64,000 bases of DNA from Rhodobacter flavimaris (GTDB lineage Bacteria; Pseudomonadota; Alphaproteobacteria; Rhodobacterales; Rhodobacteraceae), in the NCBI RefSeq assembly GCF_021378075.1, contig NZ_JAJUOS010000008.1, forward strand, positions 1 through 64,000, read 5' to 3'. Position numbers and translations under genes: made by a program. Shown in pieces: positions 11,137 to 19,088 of the stretch (the stretch's first letter is position 1; every line of letters begins with the position of its first letter). Below the pieces are notes generated by a model. That model did no database searches. It had not been told where the DNA came from and was given only the letters and a program-made list of their open reading frames with translations.

Positions 11137-11611
11137 TTTCTTGCCTATTCAAAACACACACGGTCAGCCGCATTCGCATCCCCTGGCATCTTCGGCCTTA
11201 ACCCCGCATGAGCGGGGCGCACAGCCTGCGATAGGAACACAGAAATCCGGCCCGGGAATCCCGAGTCAGGCAGTTCTGCCGAAGGCGAGGGCGCAGAGCC
11301 CTCAGGAATCGGATTCGCATCATTCGAGGCCAGGAGACCCGGCTGTTTTTACTTGTCGTGGCAGACGTTTATGCCTGCTCCGGTCCCGAAAAGATGCGTC
11401 ATGTCCCCCAAGGCGACGTGAATCGCAAGGAGACGCTAGCGCGGCGCCAAGCCCCCGCGCAACCGATCTTCACTCTTGACGCCGGATTCGTGTCACCGAA
11501 TCTGTGCCACTTGGTCAAACCTGCAACACTTCAATTTAAGCATTTGAAAAACAACAAAAATAAAAGGCGCCCGATTGGGCGCCTTTGGCAACAGTCTGTT
11601 TCGACTGGTAA
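11137..11611. promoter_or_regulatory. dnaA upstream region with a GANTC (CcrM) site cluster
   Basis: This 475-bp spacer between dnaA and rpsT has no gene. GANTC sites are at 11256, 11263, 11306, 11312, 11420, 11485 and 11498 (first base), seven in 247 bp where about one is expected by chance. CcrM methylates GANTC in alphaproteobacteria and dnaA transcription responds to it in Caulobacter; function here is inference. No close match to the DnaA box TTATCCACA was found, so this is not called as oriC. The rpsT terminator occupies the right end. Confidence 0.6.
11540..11586 (-). terminator. rho-independent terminator of rpsT
   Basis: On the minus strand a 10-bp stem, AAAGGCGCCC with GGGCGCCTTT (loop of 4), at 11586-11563 is followed by a T-rich tract down to about 11540. 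It lies 25 bp past the rpsT stop and separates rpsT from dnaA. Confidence 0.9.
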
Positions 11612-11878
11612 TCAGACCGCGAGGGCTTTCACGCGAGCCGCAAGGCGCGAGATCTTGCGCGACACGGTGTTCTTGTGCAGCACGCCCTTGGTCACGCCAC
11701 GGGCCAGTTCCGGCTGAGCGGCGCGCAGAGCAGCAACGGCGGCTTCGGCGTTGCCCGAAGCGATCGCTTCTTCGACCTTGCGCACGTAGGTGCGGATGCG
11801 CGAACGGCGAGCTTTGTTTACGTCGTTGCGGCGCTCGTTCTGGCGGGCGCGTTTCTTGGACTGGGGCGTATTGGCCAT
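11612..11878 (-). CDS. rpsT: 30S ribosomal protein S20
   Basis: The product is 88 residues from the ATG at 11878, the family length, starting [17 protein letters not shown]. Upstream in-frame codons add a non-conserved extension and were not used. It is a basic helical protein that binds 16S rRNA in the small subunit. The conserved [18 protein letters not shown] and [15 protein letters not shown] segments are present. Its place just upstream of dnaA is common in alphaproteobacteria. A strong terminator follows, so it is a separate transcript. Confidence 0.97.
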   Translation of the reverse strand: MANTPQSKKRARQNERRNDVNKARRSRIRTYVRKVEEAIASGNAEAAVAALRAAQPELARGVTKGVLHKNTVSRKISRLAARVKALAV

Positions 11879-12011
11879 GTGTTTTTCCGACTTTCCGGGT
11901 CTGTTACAATTTCGAATGCGCAACAAAGCCCGGTCGTCCCAGCGAACCGGTTGATTCTAGCCTGAGCGGGCTCCACGCGCATGTGAGGCGGCCTCATAAG
12001 CGAGAATCGCC

Positions 12012-12040
12012 AAAAAGAAAAGCCCCGAAGGGGGCCTTTC
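12012..12040 (-). terminator. terminator of the enoyl-CoA hydratase gene
   Basis: On the minus strand the stop codon is followed within 5 bases by AAAGGCCCC-CTTC-GGGGCTTTT and then a T-rich tail (CTTTTTGG). The stem has one bulge. It ends the hydratase transcript before rpsT. Confidence 0.8.
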
Positions 12041-12042
12041 GC

Positions 12043-12819
12043 TTATTTGTCGCGGAATTGCGGCTGCCGCTTTTCGAGGAAGGCCGACATGCCTTCCTTC
12101 TGATCTTCGGTCGAGAACAGCGCGTAGAAGATGCGGCGCTCGAAATGGATGCCTTCCTGAAGCGTGGTCTCGTAGGAGCGATCGACGCATTCCTTGACGA
12201 CCATCGAGGTCAGCACCGATTTCTCGGCAATCTTCTGGGCCGCGGCCATCGCCTCTTGCATCAACTTGGCCGCGGGCACGACACGGCTGACCAGGCCCGA
12301 ACGCTCGGCCTCGGCGGCATCCATGAAGCGGCCGGTCAGGTGCATGTCCATCGACTTCGACTTGCCCACGAAGCGCGTCAGGCGCTGCGTGCCGCCAATC
12401 CCGGCCACGACGCCCAGGTTGATCTCGGGCTGGCCGAACTTGGCGTTGTCGGCGCAGATGATGAAATCGCACATCATCGCCAACTCGCAACCGCCACCAA
12501 GCGCATAGCCCGCGACCGCCGCGATGATCGGCTTGCGCGTGCGCAGGATGCTGTCGGAATTGTCGGTGAAGAAGTTCTGGGTATACATCTCGACAAAGGA
12601 TTTGTCGGACATTTCCTTGATGTCGGCACCGGCCGCGAAGGCCTTGTCGGAGCCGGTAATGACGATGCAGCGCACCTTTTCATTGGCGTCCGCCGCCTTC
12701 AGCGCCTCGGCCAGCTCGCCCAGCAGGGTCGAGTTCAGCGCGTTCAGGGCTTCGGGGCGGTTGAGCCGGATCAGGGCGACATAGTCTTCGATCTCGACGA
12801 TCAGGGTCTGGTAGGCCAT
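12043..12819 (-). CDS. enoyl-CoA hydratase (crotonase family)
   Basis: The product is 258 residues, the usual crotonase length. The family hydrates trans-2-enoyl-CoA in fatty-acid and related catabolism. The oxyanion-hole segments are AFAAGADIKEM near 62-72 and AGYALGGGCELAMMCDFIIC near 105, with the catalytic acids in FGQPEINLGVVAGIGGTQRL near 137-156 (both Glu/Gly positions as in active short-chain hydratases). The C-terminal FLEKRQPQF is typical. It lies alone on the minus strand, flanked by mutM and rpsT, with its own terminator. The substrate is not evident; close relatives are annotated as short-chain enoyl-CoA hydratases. Confidence 0.9.
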   Translation of the reverse strand: MAYQTLIVEIEDYVALIRLNRPEALNALNSTLLGELAEALKAADANEKVRCIVITGSDKAFAAGADIKEMSDKSFVEMYTQNFFTDNSDSILRTRKPIIAAVAGYALGGGCELAMMCDFIICADNAKFGQPEINLGVVAGIGGTQRLTRFVGKSKSMDMHLTGRFMDAAEAERSGLVSRVVPAAKLMQEAMAAAQKIAEKSVLTSMVVKECVDRSYETTLQEGIHFERRIFYALFSTEDQKEGMSAFLEKRQPQFRDK

Positions 12820-12902
12820 CTGGCTTTGCCTTTCCTTGTGATGGCAGGAGTCCTATCAGGACCGCGGCGATTATCAAGCCTGACTTCGCGGCTGCAGCAT
12901 TT

Positions 12903-13748
12903 CTAGCGCTGGCAGGCGGGGCAGAAGAAGCTTGAACGCCCCGATTGCACGATGCGCCGAATGGGCGTGGCACAGGTGACGCAGGGTTCGTCCTCGCGGT
13001 CATAGACGCGGAAGCTGTGCTGGAAATAGCCGAGCTCGCCATCCGCCTGCCGATGGTCGCGCAGGCTCGATCCACCCGCCTCGATCGCCTCGGCCAGAAC
13101 CTCGCGGATGATCGGCACAAGGCCCGCCACCCGCTTCGCGGCGATCTTGCCCGCCTGACGGCGCGGGTCGATGCCCGCGCGAAAGAGCACCTCGGAGACG
13201 TATATATTGCCCAGCCCCGCCACCACCCGCTGATCGAGCAGCGCGGCCTTGATCGGTGTTGCGCGGCCTTTCAGTCGCGCCACGAGGTAGTCTTCGTGAA
13301 AATCGTTGCCGAAGGGCTCGGGGCCCAGGCCCGCCAGCAGCCAATAGGCCTCTTCGCGGTCGGTGCGCACCAGATCCATCGCGCCAAAGCGCCGCGCGTC
13401 GTTGAAGGTCACCCGCGCGCCGCCCTCCATGTGCAACACCACATGATCATGCTTTTGCGGCGCGGGATGGTCGAGATGAAAGCCCCCCAGCATCACCCCC
13501 GACACCAGCATCCGCCCCGACATGCCCAGATGGATCAGAAGGCTCTCGCCCCGGTCCAGATCGGCGAGGATATATTTCGAGCGCCGCCGCAGCTGCACCA
13601 CCCGCGCACCGGTCAGCCGCTCGGCCATATTCTCGGGCAGGGGCCAGCGCAGATCGGGGCGATTGACCTCGGCCTGCACGATCAGGCGCCCCTCCATCGC
13701 GGGCAAAAGGCCGCGCCGGACGGTTTCTACCTCGGGCAGTTCGGGCAT
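12903..13748 (-). CDS. mutM: formamidopyrimidine-DNA glycosylase
   Basis: The product is 281 residues. MutM (Fpg) removes 8-oxoguanine and formamidopyrimidines and nicks the AP site in base-excision repair. The catalytic N-terminus MPELPEVE (Pro2, Glu3) is intact, the helix-two-turn-helix segment [19 protein letters not shown] is present, and the C-terminal zinc finger has four cysteines in the pattern C-x2-C-(16)-C-x2-C, ending at CPACQR. It is divergent from ubiE with a 75-bp shared promoter region, an arrangement common in alphaproteobacteria. Confidence 0.97.
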   Translation of the reverse strand: MPELPEVETVRRGLLPAMEGRLIVQAEVNRPDLRWPLPENMAERLTGARVVQLRRRSKYILADLDRGESLLIHLGMSGRMLVSGVMLGGFHLDHPAPQKHDHVVLHMEGGARVTFNDARRFGAMDLVRTDREEAYWLLAGLGPEPFGNDFHEDYLVARLKGRATPIKAALLDQRVVAGLGNIYVSEVLFRAGIDPRRQAGKIAAKRVAGLVPIIREVLAEAIEAGGSSLRDHRQADGELGYFQHSFRVYDREDEPCVTCATPIRRIVQSGRSSFFCPACQR

Positions 13749-13823
13749 CGTTGCTCCTGTCGCATTGTCATGGCCGCTGGGGCCCCTATAAGAAGGGGGA
13801 GTTTTTCAGATCGGCAAGAGCGC

Positions 13824-14576
13824 ATGAGCACGGATCAGACCAGAACCACGCATTTCGGCTTCAAGACCGTCGATGAGGGAGAGAAGGCCGGGCTTGTCCA
13901 TGGCGTCTTTTCGCGCGTGGCATCGAAATACGACATCATGAACGATCTGATGAGCATGGGCATCCACCGGGTCTGGAAAGACGCGATGATGGACTGGCTT
14001 GCGCCGCGCCCAGGGCAAAAGCTGCTCGACGTGGCGGGCGGCACGGGCGATGTGGCCTTCCGTTTCCTCAAGCGCGCGCCGGGCGCCAGCGCCACGGTCT
14101 GCGACATGACCGAGTCGATGCTGATCGAGGGCCAGAAGCGCGCCGAGGCCGAGGACATGGCCGATCGCCTGAAATGGGTGGTGGGCGATGCGATGGCCCT
14201 GCCCTTCGAGGACAACACTTTCGACGTCTATACGATCTCGTTCGGCATCCGGAACGTGACCCGCATCCCCGACGCGCTGCGCGAAGCCTACCGTGTGCTG
14301 CGCCCGGGCGGGCGGCTTATGGTGCTCGAATTCAGCCAGATCCCGAACGACATGCTGCAATCGCTCTATGATGCCTATTCGTTCAACGTCATCCCGGTGA
14401 TGGGCCAGATCGTCGCCGACGACCGCGACAGCTACCAGTATCTGGTCGAATCGATCCGCAAGTTCCCCACGCAAGAGATCTTCGCATCGATGATCCGCGA
14501 GGCCGGGTTCGACCGGGTGAAATACCGCAACCTCTCGATGGGGATCGCGGCGCTGCATTCGGGCTGGAAGATCTGA
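13824..14576 (+). CDS. ubiE: ubiquinone/menaquinone biosynthesis C-methyltransferase
   Basis: The product is 250 residues from the ATG at 13824; the frame stays open far upstream, but that part is antisense to mutM and not homologous. UbiE performs the SAM-dependent C-methylation in ubiquinone synthesis. The class I methyltransferase motif [13 protein letters not shown] (67-79) and the family blocks [20 protein letters not shown] and [10 protein letters not shown] at the end are present. It ends one base before the ATG of ubiB, so the two form an operon. Confidence 0.97.
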   Translation: MSTDQTRTTHFGFKTVDEGEKAGLVHGVFSRVASKYDIMNDLMSMGIHRVWKDAMMDWLAPRPGQKLLDVAGGTGDVAFRFLKRAPGASATVCDMTESMLIEGQKRAEAEDMADRLKWVVGDAMALPFEDNTFDVYTISFGIRNVTRIPDALREAYRVLRPGGRLMVLEFSQIPNDMLQSLYDAYSFNVIPVMGQIVADDRDSYQYLVESIRKFPTQEIFASMIREAGFDRVKYRNLSMGIAALHSGWKI

Positions 14577-14577
14577 G

Positions 14578-16107
14578 ATGCGGGGACCCCATAACATCTG
14601 GCGACTAATCCGCACCGGCGCCACCTTCGAGCGTACCGGCGCGATGAGCGTCGCGCTTGAGGCCGTCGATGCGCCGCCGCGCCTGCGGTTGGTGGCGCGC
14701 ATCATGGGCTGGCCGTTCAAATGGCTGGGCTACAAGGGCGATCCGAACCTGCCGCCGGTGACCCGCGCGATCACCGCGCTCGGGCCGGCCTATATCAAAT
14801 TCGGCCAGGTGCTCTCGACTCGTCCCGACGTTGTCGGCGAAGAACTGGCCGACCAGCTGCGCGTGCTGCAAGACAAGCTGCCGCCCTTCCCGACCGATGT
14901 CGCCAAGCGCATGATCGCCGAAGAACTCGACCGCCCGGTGGACGATCTGTTCTTCGACTTCTCGGAACCCGTCGCCGCCGCCTCGATCGCGCAGGTCCAT
15001 TCCGCGCGCCGCGCCGATACCGGTGCCCGCGTCGCCGTCAAGGTCCTGCGCCCCGAGATCGAGCGCGCCTTCCGCCGCGACCTCGACGCCTTCCATTTCG
15101 CCGCCGGCATGATCGAGCGGCTCTCGCCCGCCTCGCGCCGCCTGCGCCCGACCGATGTCGTCAAGCATTTCGAAGGCGTGGTGATGGGCGAGCTGGATCT
15201 GCGGCTCGAATCCGCCGCGGCCTCGCAATTCGGCGCGAATACCGTGGGGGACGCAGGCTTTACCGTGCCCCAGCCGATCTGGTCGATGTCGGGCCGTCGG
15301 GTGATGACGATGGACTGGGCCGAGGGCGTGTCGATCGGCGACCCCGAGGCGATCCGCGCCGCGGGCCACGATGTGGTGGCGATTTCCGAGCGCGTGCTGC
15401 AACTCTTCCTCAGCCATGCGCTGCGCGACGGCTATTTCCATGCCGACATGCACCACGGCAACCTCAAGGTGGCGGCGAATGGCGATGTCATCGCCTATGA
15501 CTTCGGCATCATGGGGCAGATCGACGAATATACCCGCCGCGTCTATGCCGAGATCCTGATGGGCTTCATCCGCCGCGATTATCGCCGCGTGGCCGAGGTG
15601 CATTTCGAGGCAGGCTACGTGCCCGCCGACCGCGACGTGAACGAGTTTGCCCTGGCTTTGCGCGCGGTGGGCGAACCGATTTTCGGCATGAACGCGACAC
15701 AGATATCGATGGCGCGGCTGCTGGCCTACCTCTTCGAGGTGACCGAGCGTTTCGGGATGCAGACCCGCACCGAGTTGATCTTGCTGCAACGCACCATGGT
15801 GGTGGTCGAAGGCGTCGCCCGCTCGCTCAACCCCGCGATCAACATCTGGGAAACCGCGCAGCCGGTGGTCGAGAAATACATCCGCGAGAACCTCGGCCCG
15901 CGCGCCGCGATCCGCGATCTGGTGCGCACGGTGATGATCCTGGGCGATTTCGGCCCGCGCCTGCCCGAGCTTCTACGCTCGGCACTGGAGCGGCAGGCCG
16001 CCCCGGTGACCCCGCCCGAACCGAAACGGCGAATGCACCTCATTGGTTTCGCGGCAGCCGGTATGGCACTGCTGGCGGTTGGCGTGGCGGTCGGGCAGAT
16101 CCTCTAG
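14578..16107 (+). CDS. ubiB: UbiB protein-kinase-like ubiquinone biosynthesis factor
   Basis: The product is 509 residues. UbiB (ADCK/COQ8 family) is an atypical kinase-like ATPase needed for ubiquinone synthesis at the membrane. The family KxGQ motif is at 74-77 (IKFGQ), the alanine-rich loop AAASIAQVH near 140, the catalytic segment HADMHHGN near 289, and the DFG-like YDFGIMG near 306. At least one C-terminal membrane helix is visible (about 488-509). It is coupled to ubiE. Its stop lies 2 bp from the stop of convergent flgD, with no terminator between. Confidence 0.96.
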   Translation: MRGPHNIWRLIRTGATFERTGAMSVALEAVDAPPRLRLVARIMGWPFKWLGYKGDPNLPPVTRAITALGPAYIKFGQVLSTRPDVVGEELADQLRVLQDKLPPFPTDVAKRMIAEELDRPVDDLFFDFSEPVAAASIAQVHSARRADTGARVAVKVLRPEIERAFRRDLDAFHFAAGMIERLSPASRRLRPTDVVKHFEGVVMGELDLRLESAAASQFGANTVGDAGFTVPQPIWSMSGRRVMTMDWAEGVSIGDPEAIRAAGHDVVAISERVLQLFLSHALRDGYFHADMHHGNLKVAANGDVIAYDFGIMGQIDEYTRRVYAEILMGFIRRDYRRVAEVHFEAGYVPADRDVNEFALALRAVGEPIFGMNATQISMARLLAYLFEVTERFGMQTRTELILLQRTMVVVEGVARSLNPAINIWETAQPVVEKYIRENLGPRAAIRDLVRTVMILGDFGPRLPELLRSALERQAAPVTPPEPKRRMHLIGFAAAGMALLAVGVAVGQIL

Positions 16108-16109
16108 GA

Positions 16110-16766
16110 TCAGCCCGCCTCGCGCAGGGCCGTGACATCGCTGGCCGCAACCGTCGTGCCGCCTTCAAGCACCAGCATCGTGCCGCTACCGGTTCCCTGC
16201 GCCTCGACGATCCGGCTGTAAACCTCGACCGTATCCGTCGAGATCAGCGTGCCGTTATTGTAGCTTTCCAGCCGGAACGAGTAGTTGCCCGCAGGCAACG
16301 GCGCGCCATTCGCATCCGTTCCCGCCCAGTCGAGCGTCTCGGCGCTGGCCGCAATCGTCTGGCGCGTGACCTCGGCTCCGCTGGCGTCATAGGTAACCAG
16401 CACGGCCTGATCGGCACCCACCGCCGGATTCGGCGCCAGCGTTACCGGCGCACCGTCAAACCGGGCGGGCGCGGCCACGCGCGCCTCCATCCCGACCCAG
16501 CCCGCCATCTCGGCCATCCCCGCGACACCCATCTGCGCCGCCAGCGCCTGCAACAGCGTATTGGTCTGCACCTGCTGCTCGACCCCCGAGAAGGTCGCCA
16601 GCTGCACCGCGTAATCCGAGCTTTCGATCGGGTTCAGCGGATCCTGGTTTTGCATCTGCACCGTCAGCATCTTCAAAAACGTCTGAAAGTCCGAGGTCAG
16701 CGCCCCCTTGCTTTGGGTCGCCGTGCTAGTCGCGGCAGTGCTGGTCACCGATGAGACAGTGGTCAT
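16110..16766 (-). CDS. flgD: flagellar hook capping protein FlgD
   Basis: The product is 218 residues from the ATG at 16766, preceded by AAGGAG at suitable spacing; a GTG at 16784 would add six residues but lacks such a site. FlgD is a scaffold that caps the growing hook and guides FlgE assembly. The N-terminal signature FLKMLTVQMQNQDPLNPIES is at about 29-48, followed by a beta-rich region with the GNYSFRLESY segment. It follows fliK by 14 bp on the same strand, so both are probably one transcript. Confidence 0.93.
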   Translation of the reverse strand: MTTVSSVTSTAATSTATQSKGALTSDFQTFLKMLTVQMQNQDPLNPIESSDYAVQLATFSGVEQQVQTNTLLQALAAQMGVAGMAEMAGWVGMEARVAAPARFDGAPVTLAPNPAVGADQAVLVTYDASGAEVTRQTIAASAETLDWAGTDANGAPLPAGNYSFRLESYNNGTLISTDTVEVYSRIVEAQGTGSGTMLVLEGGTTVAASDVTALREAG

Positions 16767-16780
16767 GGCGGAAAGCTCCT

Positions 16781-18154
16781 TCACATTCGCAAATCGAGGC
16801 CGCGTCCTGCGGCGGATGGTTTCAGCGGGATCGGCATGGGTCGGGCGGGTTCGATCGCCGGGGCATCTGCCCCCTCGTCAGGATCGGGGGGCGGCGCGGA
16901 CCTCTGCCCGGAATGGTCGGCAAAGCTGAAAGCCACGTCGCGAAACCCGAGATCACGGAACTCGCGCGCCAGAAGATCCGCATGGCGGCGCATCAGGTCG
17001 AGCGTCTCGGCGCGTTCGGCCTGAATCGAGACATTCATGACCCCGTCATGGGCCTGCAATCGCAGCTTTACCTTCCCCAGTTCCTCGGGGGCCAGCGCCA
17101 CTTCAACCGCACCCTCGCGCTGCTCACCTACCGCCTCGGCCAATTGCCGCGAGACTTGAACGGGCGTCGCGGGCGCTTCGGCAGCGGCTGAGCGCGGCGG
17201 CAGGGTCACGGCCTGAACCTCGAAGCCGGGGCCGCGCGTCGCCGGGGCGGCCACTTCGGCAAGAGCCTCAGGGCTTTCCGTATCTCGCGGCGCGTCCCCG
17301 GCCATCACGGCAGGCGCAGGCATGGGTGGCGACGCGGCCGGCCCGGTATCGCGACGAACCTCCGGCGTGACCGAGGCAGGCGACGGCGATGTCTCCTCGT
17401 CACCTGACGCGTCTGCCGCAGGCGGATCGGGCGCTTTGCGCGGTGACGTCTCTGTCAGTCCGGGCGCCGACAAGAGGCCGGGCGCCTCAGCGTGAACCGA
17501 TCCGGGCGCGACTTCGGGCGCCGAGCTGCGTTCGGAAGGCGGGGCGGGGTCACGTGCTGCCCGGTGCGTGGAGCCCGGGGCCGCAGTCGCCCCGAAGGCC
17601 GTCGCCGTTGCAAGCGCGACGGGCGCCGCCGTTGCGGCAGCGTTGAGCACGGCCGCCGGGAGCGGAAAGCCTGCCAGCTGCGGCCCCGAACCGACAACAG
17701 GCGTCGCAGTGCAGGTGCTGTCCGCAGTCTCGGCGGGGAGCATCGGCGCCATGACCGGGCCAAGGGGATCCGTCTTGCGCGCAACGCTATTTCGGGATTC
17801 GGGCGGCCCTTCGACCGGAGGATCGGCTGGGGCCGGATCAGAGGTCTCCAACGCCGCTCCGTAGGACGGCGGGGATACTTGGGTCAAGGCTTCGGCGTGT
17901 GCGCCCTCGCCAGGCGCGACCGGGTCCGGCATGGCAGGAAGAGGCAGGGCAAAGGCCGCACAGGTCAGCGACTCGGGGCGCGGACCATCCATCTTCGCCG
18001 ATTCGTCCTGGCGCGGTGCGGCAGGCTCTGCCTCCCCCTCCAGCAGACTGCCGAACGCGCCATCCGGCAGGCCGAGGCCTTTCGCCTTGCCGCCCAGGCT
18101 GGCGGCAAGCGGCACTCCCGCCACTGGGCGGTCTGCGGGTGTGAAATGCGGCAT
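16781..18154 (-). CDS. fliK: flagellar hook-length control protein FliK
   Basis: The product is 457 residues. The first 330 or so are Pro/Ala-rich and low in complexity, as expected of the ruler part. The C-terminal Flg_hook domain (about 345-420) contains EVALAPEELGKVKLRL and the following MNVSIQAERAETLDLMRR. FliK is secreted during hook growth and switches the export gate through FlhB, whose NPTH site is also in this window. It is divergent from the flgJ-like gene; the 109-bp gap carries a TTAC-N7-TTAC pair resembling a CtrA site. Confidence 0.9.
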   Translation of the reverse strand: MPHFTPADRPVAGVPLAASLGGKAKGLGLPDGAFGSLLEGEAEPAAPRQDESAKMDGPRPESLTCAAFALPLPAMPDPVAPGEGAHAEALTQVSPPSYGAALETSDPAPADPPVEGPPESRNSVARKTDPLGPVMAPMLPAETADSTCTATPVVGSGPQLAGFPLPAAVLNAAATAAPVALATATAFGATAAPGSTHRAARDPAPPSERSSAPEVAPGSVHAEAPGLLSAPGLTETSPRKAPDPPAADASGDEETSPSPASVTPEVRRDTGPAASPPMPAPAVMAGDAPRDTESPEALAEVAAPATRGPGFEVQAVTLPPRSAAAEAPATPVQVSRQLAEAVGEQREGAVEVALAPEELGKVKLRLQAHDGVMNVSIQAERAETLDLMRRHADLLAREFRDLGFRDVAFSFADHSGQRSAPPPDPDEGADAPAIEPARPMPIPLKPSAAGRGLDLRM

Positions 18155-18201
18155 CGTCCCCTCGACTTCTGTCGATCCGCCGCCAGCCTGTCAGCGAGAG
18201 G

Positions 18202-18216
18202 TTACCGCTTCTTTAC
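18202..18216. promoter_or_regulatory. degenerate CtrA-like site between fliK and flgJ
   Basis: TTAC (18202-18205), seven bases, TTAC (18213-18216). The CtrA consensus is TTAA-N7-TTAA; each half has one mismatch but the spacing is exact. It sits in the divergent promoter region of fliK and the flgJ-like gene. Weak alone; it gains weight from similar pairs at other flagellar promoters here. Confidence 0.3.
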
Positions 18217-18263
18217 TCCTGCCCCAGAGAATGGAGGAAATCGATTCAATTGGAGCGACCGCC

Positions 18264-18545
18264 ATGCTCGATCCGACCGCCCCCACCGGTGCCGCCACCG
18301 CGCCGAGCACCCCGAAACCCGCCCTGCGACAAGCCGCGCAGGATCTTGAGGCTGCGTTTCTCGCCGAGATGCTCAAGCAGGCGGGCCTTGGCAAAAGCCA
18401 CCAGGCTTTCGGGGGTGGCGCCGGAGAAGAGCAGTTCTCCTCGTTCCTCGTGCAGGAACAGGCCAGCCTGATGGCGCAGCATGGCGGGATCGGGCTTGCG
18501 GAACGGCTGTTCGCGGCCATGCAAAAGGATCAGGCCAATGGCTGA
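18264..18545 (+). CDS. flgJ: rod-binding FlgJ-like protein (no muramidase domain)
   Basis: The product is 93 residues from the ATG at 18264, with GGAG eight bases upstream. It matches only the N-terminal rod-binding domain of enteric FlgJ: AAQDLEAAFLAEMLKQAG, then EEQFSSFLVQEQASLMAQHGG. The peptidoglycan hydrolase half of enteric FlgJ is absent, as in Rhodobacter, where a separate lytic transglycosylase (SltF) pairs with FlgJ; such an enzyme is encoded at 36247-36999. It acts in the periplasm during rod assembly. It overlaps the next gene by 8 bp. Confidence 0.88.
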   Translation: MLDPTAPTGAATAPSTPKPALRQAAQDLEAAFLAEMLKQAGLGKSHQAFGGGAGEEQFSSFLVQEQASLMAQHGGIGLAERLFAAMQKDQANG

Positions 18546-18882
18546 GCCCAAATCCCCCGCCGATCAGATGCGCGCCCTACTGCTTGCAGAACGCAAGGCG
18601 ATCCATAGCGGCGATTTCGCCGGGCTCGAGGCGCTGGTCCGGCGTAAGACCGAGCTGCTGGCGCGGCTTGAGGGCGAATCGGCGCCGGTGCTTTCGGCCC
18701 TGCGTGACAGCGCGCAACAGAATGGTCGGATGCTGGCCGCCGCGCTTGAGGGCGTGCGTGCGGCGCAGCGCCGACTTGGCCTGATCCGCGAGGCCGCGCG
18801 CGGCTTCCAAAGCTATGACAGCACCGGGCGCGCGCAACGCATCAGCCGCGAGGGCGGCTCGGGCCTCGAACATCGCGCCTGA
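18538..18882 (+). CDS. FlgN-like flagellar export chaperone (putative)
   Basis: This 114-residue protein starts at the ATG at 18538, which overlaps the end of flgJ. It is predicted almost wholly alpha-helical, with charged heptad-like stretches (LLLAERKAIHSGDFAGLEAL; RRKTELLARLEG) like the coiled FlgN family of chaperones for hook-filament junction proteins. No sharp motif allows certainty, and the hook-junction genes flgK and flgL are not in this window. The assignment rests on size, helical character and position between flgJ and flagellin. Confidence 0.55.
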   Translation: MAEPKSPADQMRALLLAERKAIHSGDFAGLEALVRRKTELLARLEGESAPVLSALRDSAQQNGRMLAAALEGVRAAQRRLGLIREAARGFQSYDSTGRAQRISREGGSGLEHRA

Positions 18883-19088
18883 GACAATCGACTAAAATCC
18901 AATCGATTCAGGGGCCGGCAACTTGCCGGCCTTAGCTTTCTGTTAGGCGATCCGCTGCAAGGATCGGCTTGCATCCTCGGGATGGCGCGGCACCCGACTC
19001 AGCGCCGCATCGGTCAGAACGCCACGAGCGCCGTTTGAAAACGGCAAGCGTAACCCGGCGCAAAGCGCCGTTTTTGGAAGGACATGAC
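18883..19088 (+). promoter_or_regulatory. flagellin leader with three hairpins
   Basis: The 206-bp leader of fliC contains three inverted repeats: GGCCGGCAA/TTGCCGGCC (18913-18931, 9-bp stem, one-base loop); CCGTTT-ga-AAACGG (19031-19044); and CGGCGC-aaa-GCGCCG followed by TTTTT (19056-19075), the last ending only 13 bases before the ATG. The first could end the flgJ-flgN transcript. The last is shaped like an intrinsic terminator or a translational block. TTAG-N7-TTAG at 18932-18946 is a weak CtrA-like pair. FlbT, encoded just downstream, regulates flagellin mRNA through its leader in Caulobacter. Confidence 0.6.

Noticed and set aside
9730..11211. Long plus-strand open frame opposite dnaA
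   Set aside because: Antisense shadow of dnaA with no recognisable protein features.
11137..11611. Possible oriC between dnaA and rpsT
   Set aside because: No DnaA boxes close to TTATCCACA and no clear AT-rich unwinding element; GANTC clustering alone does not define an origin.
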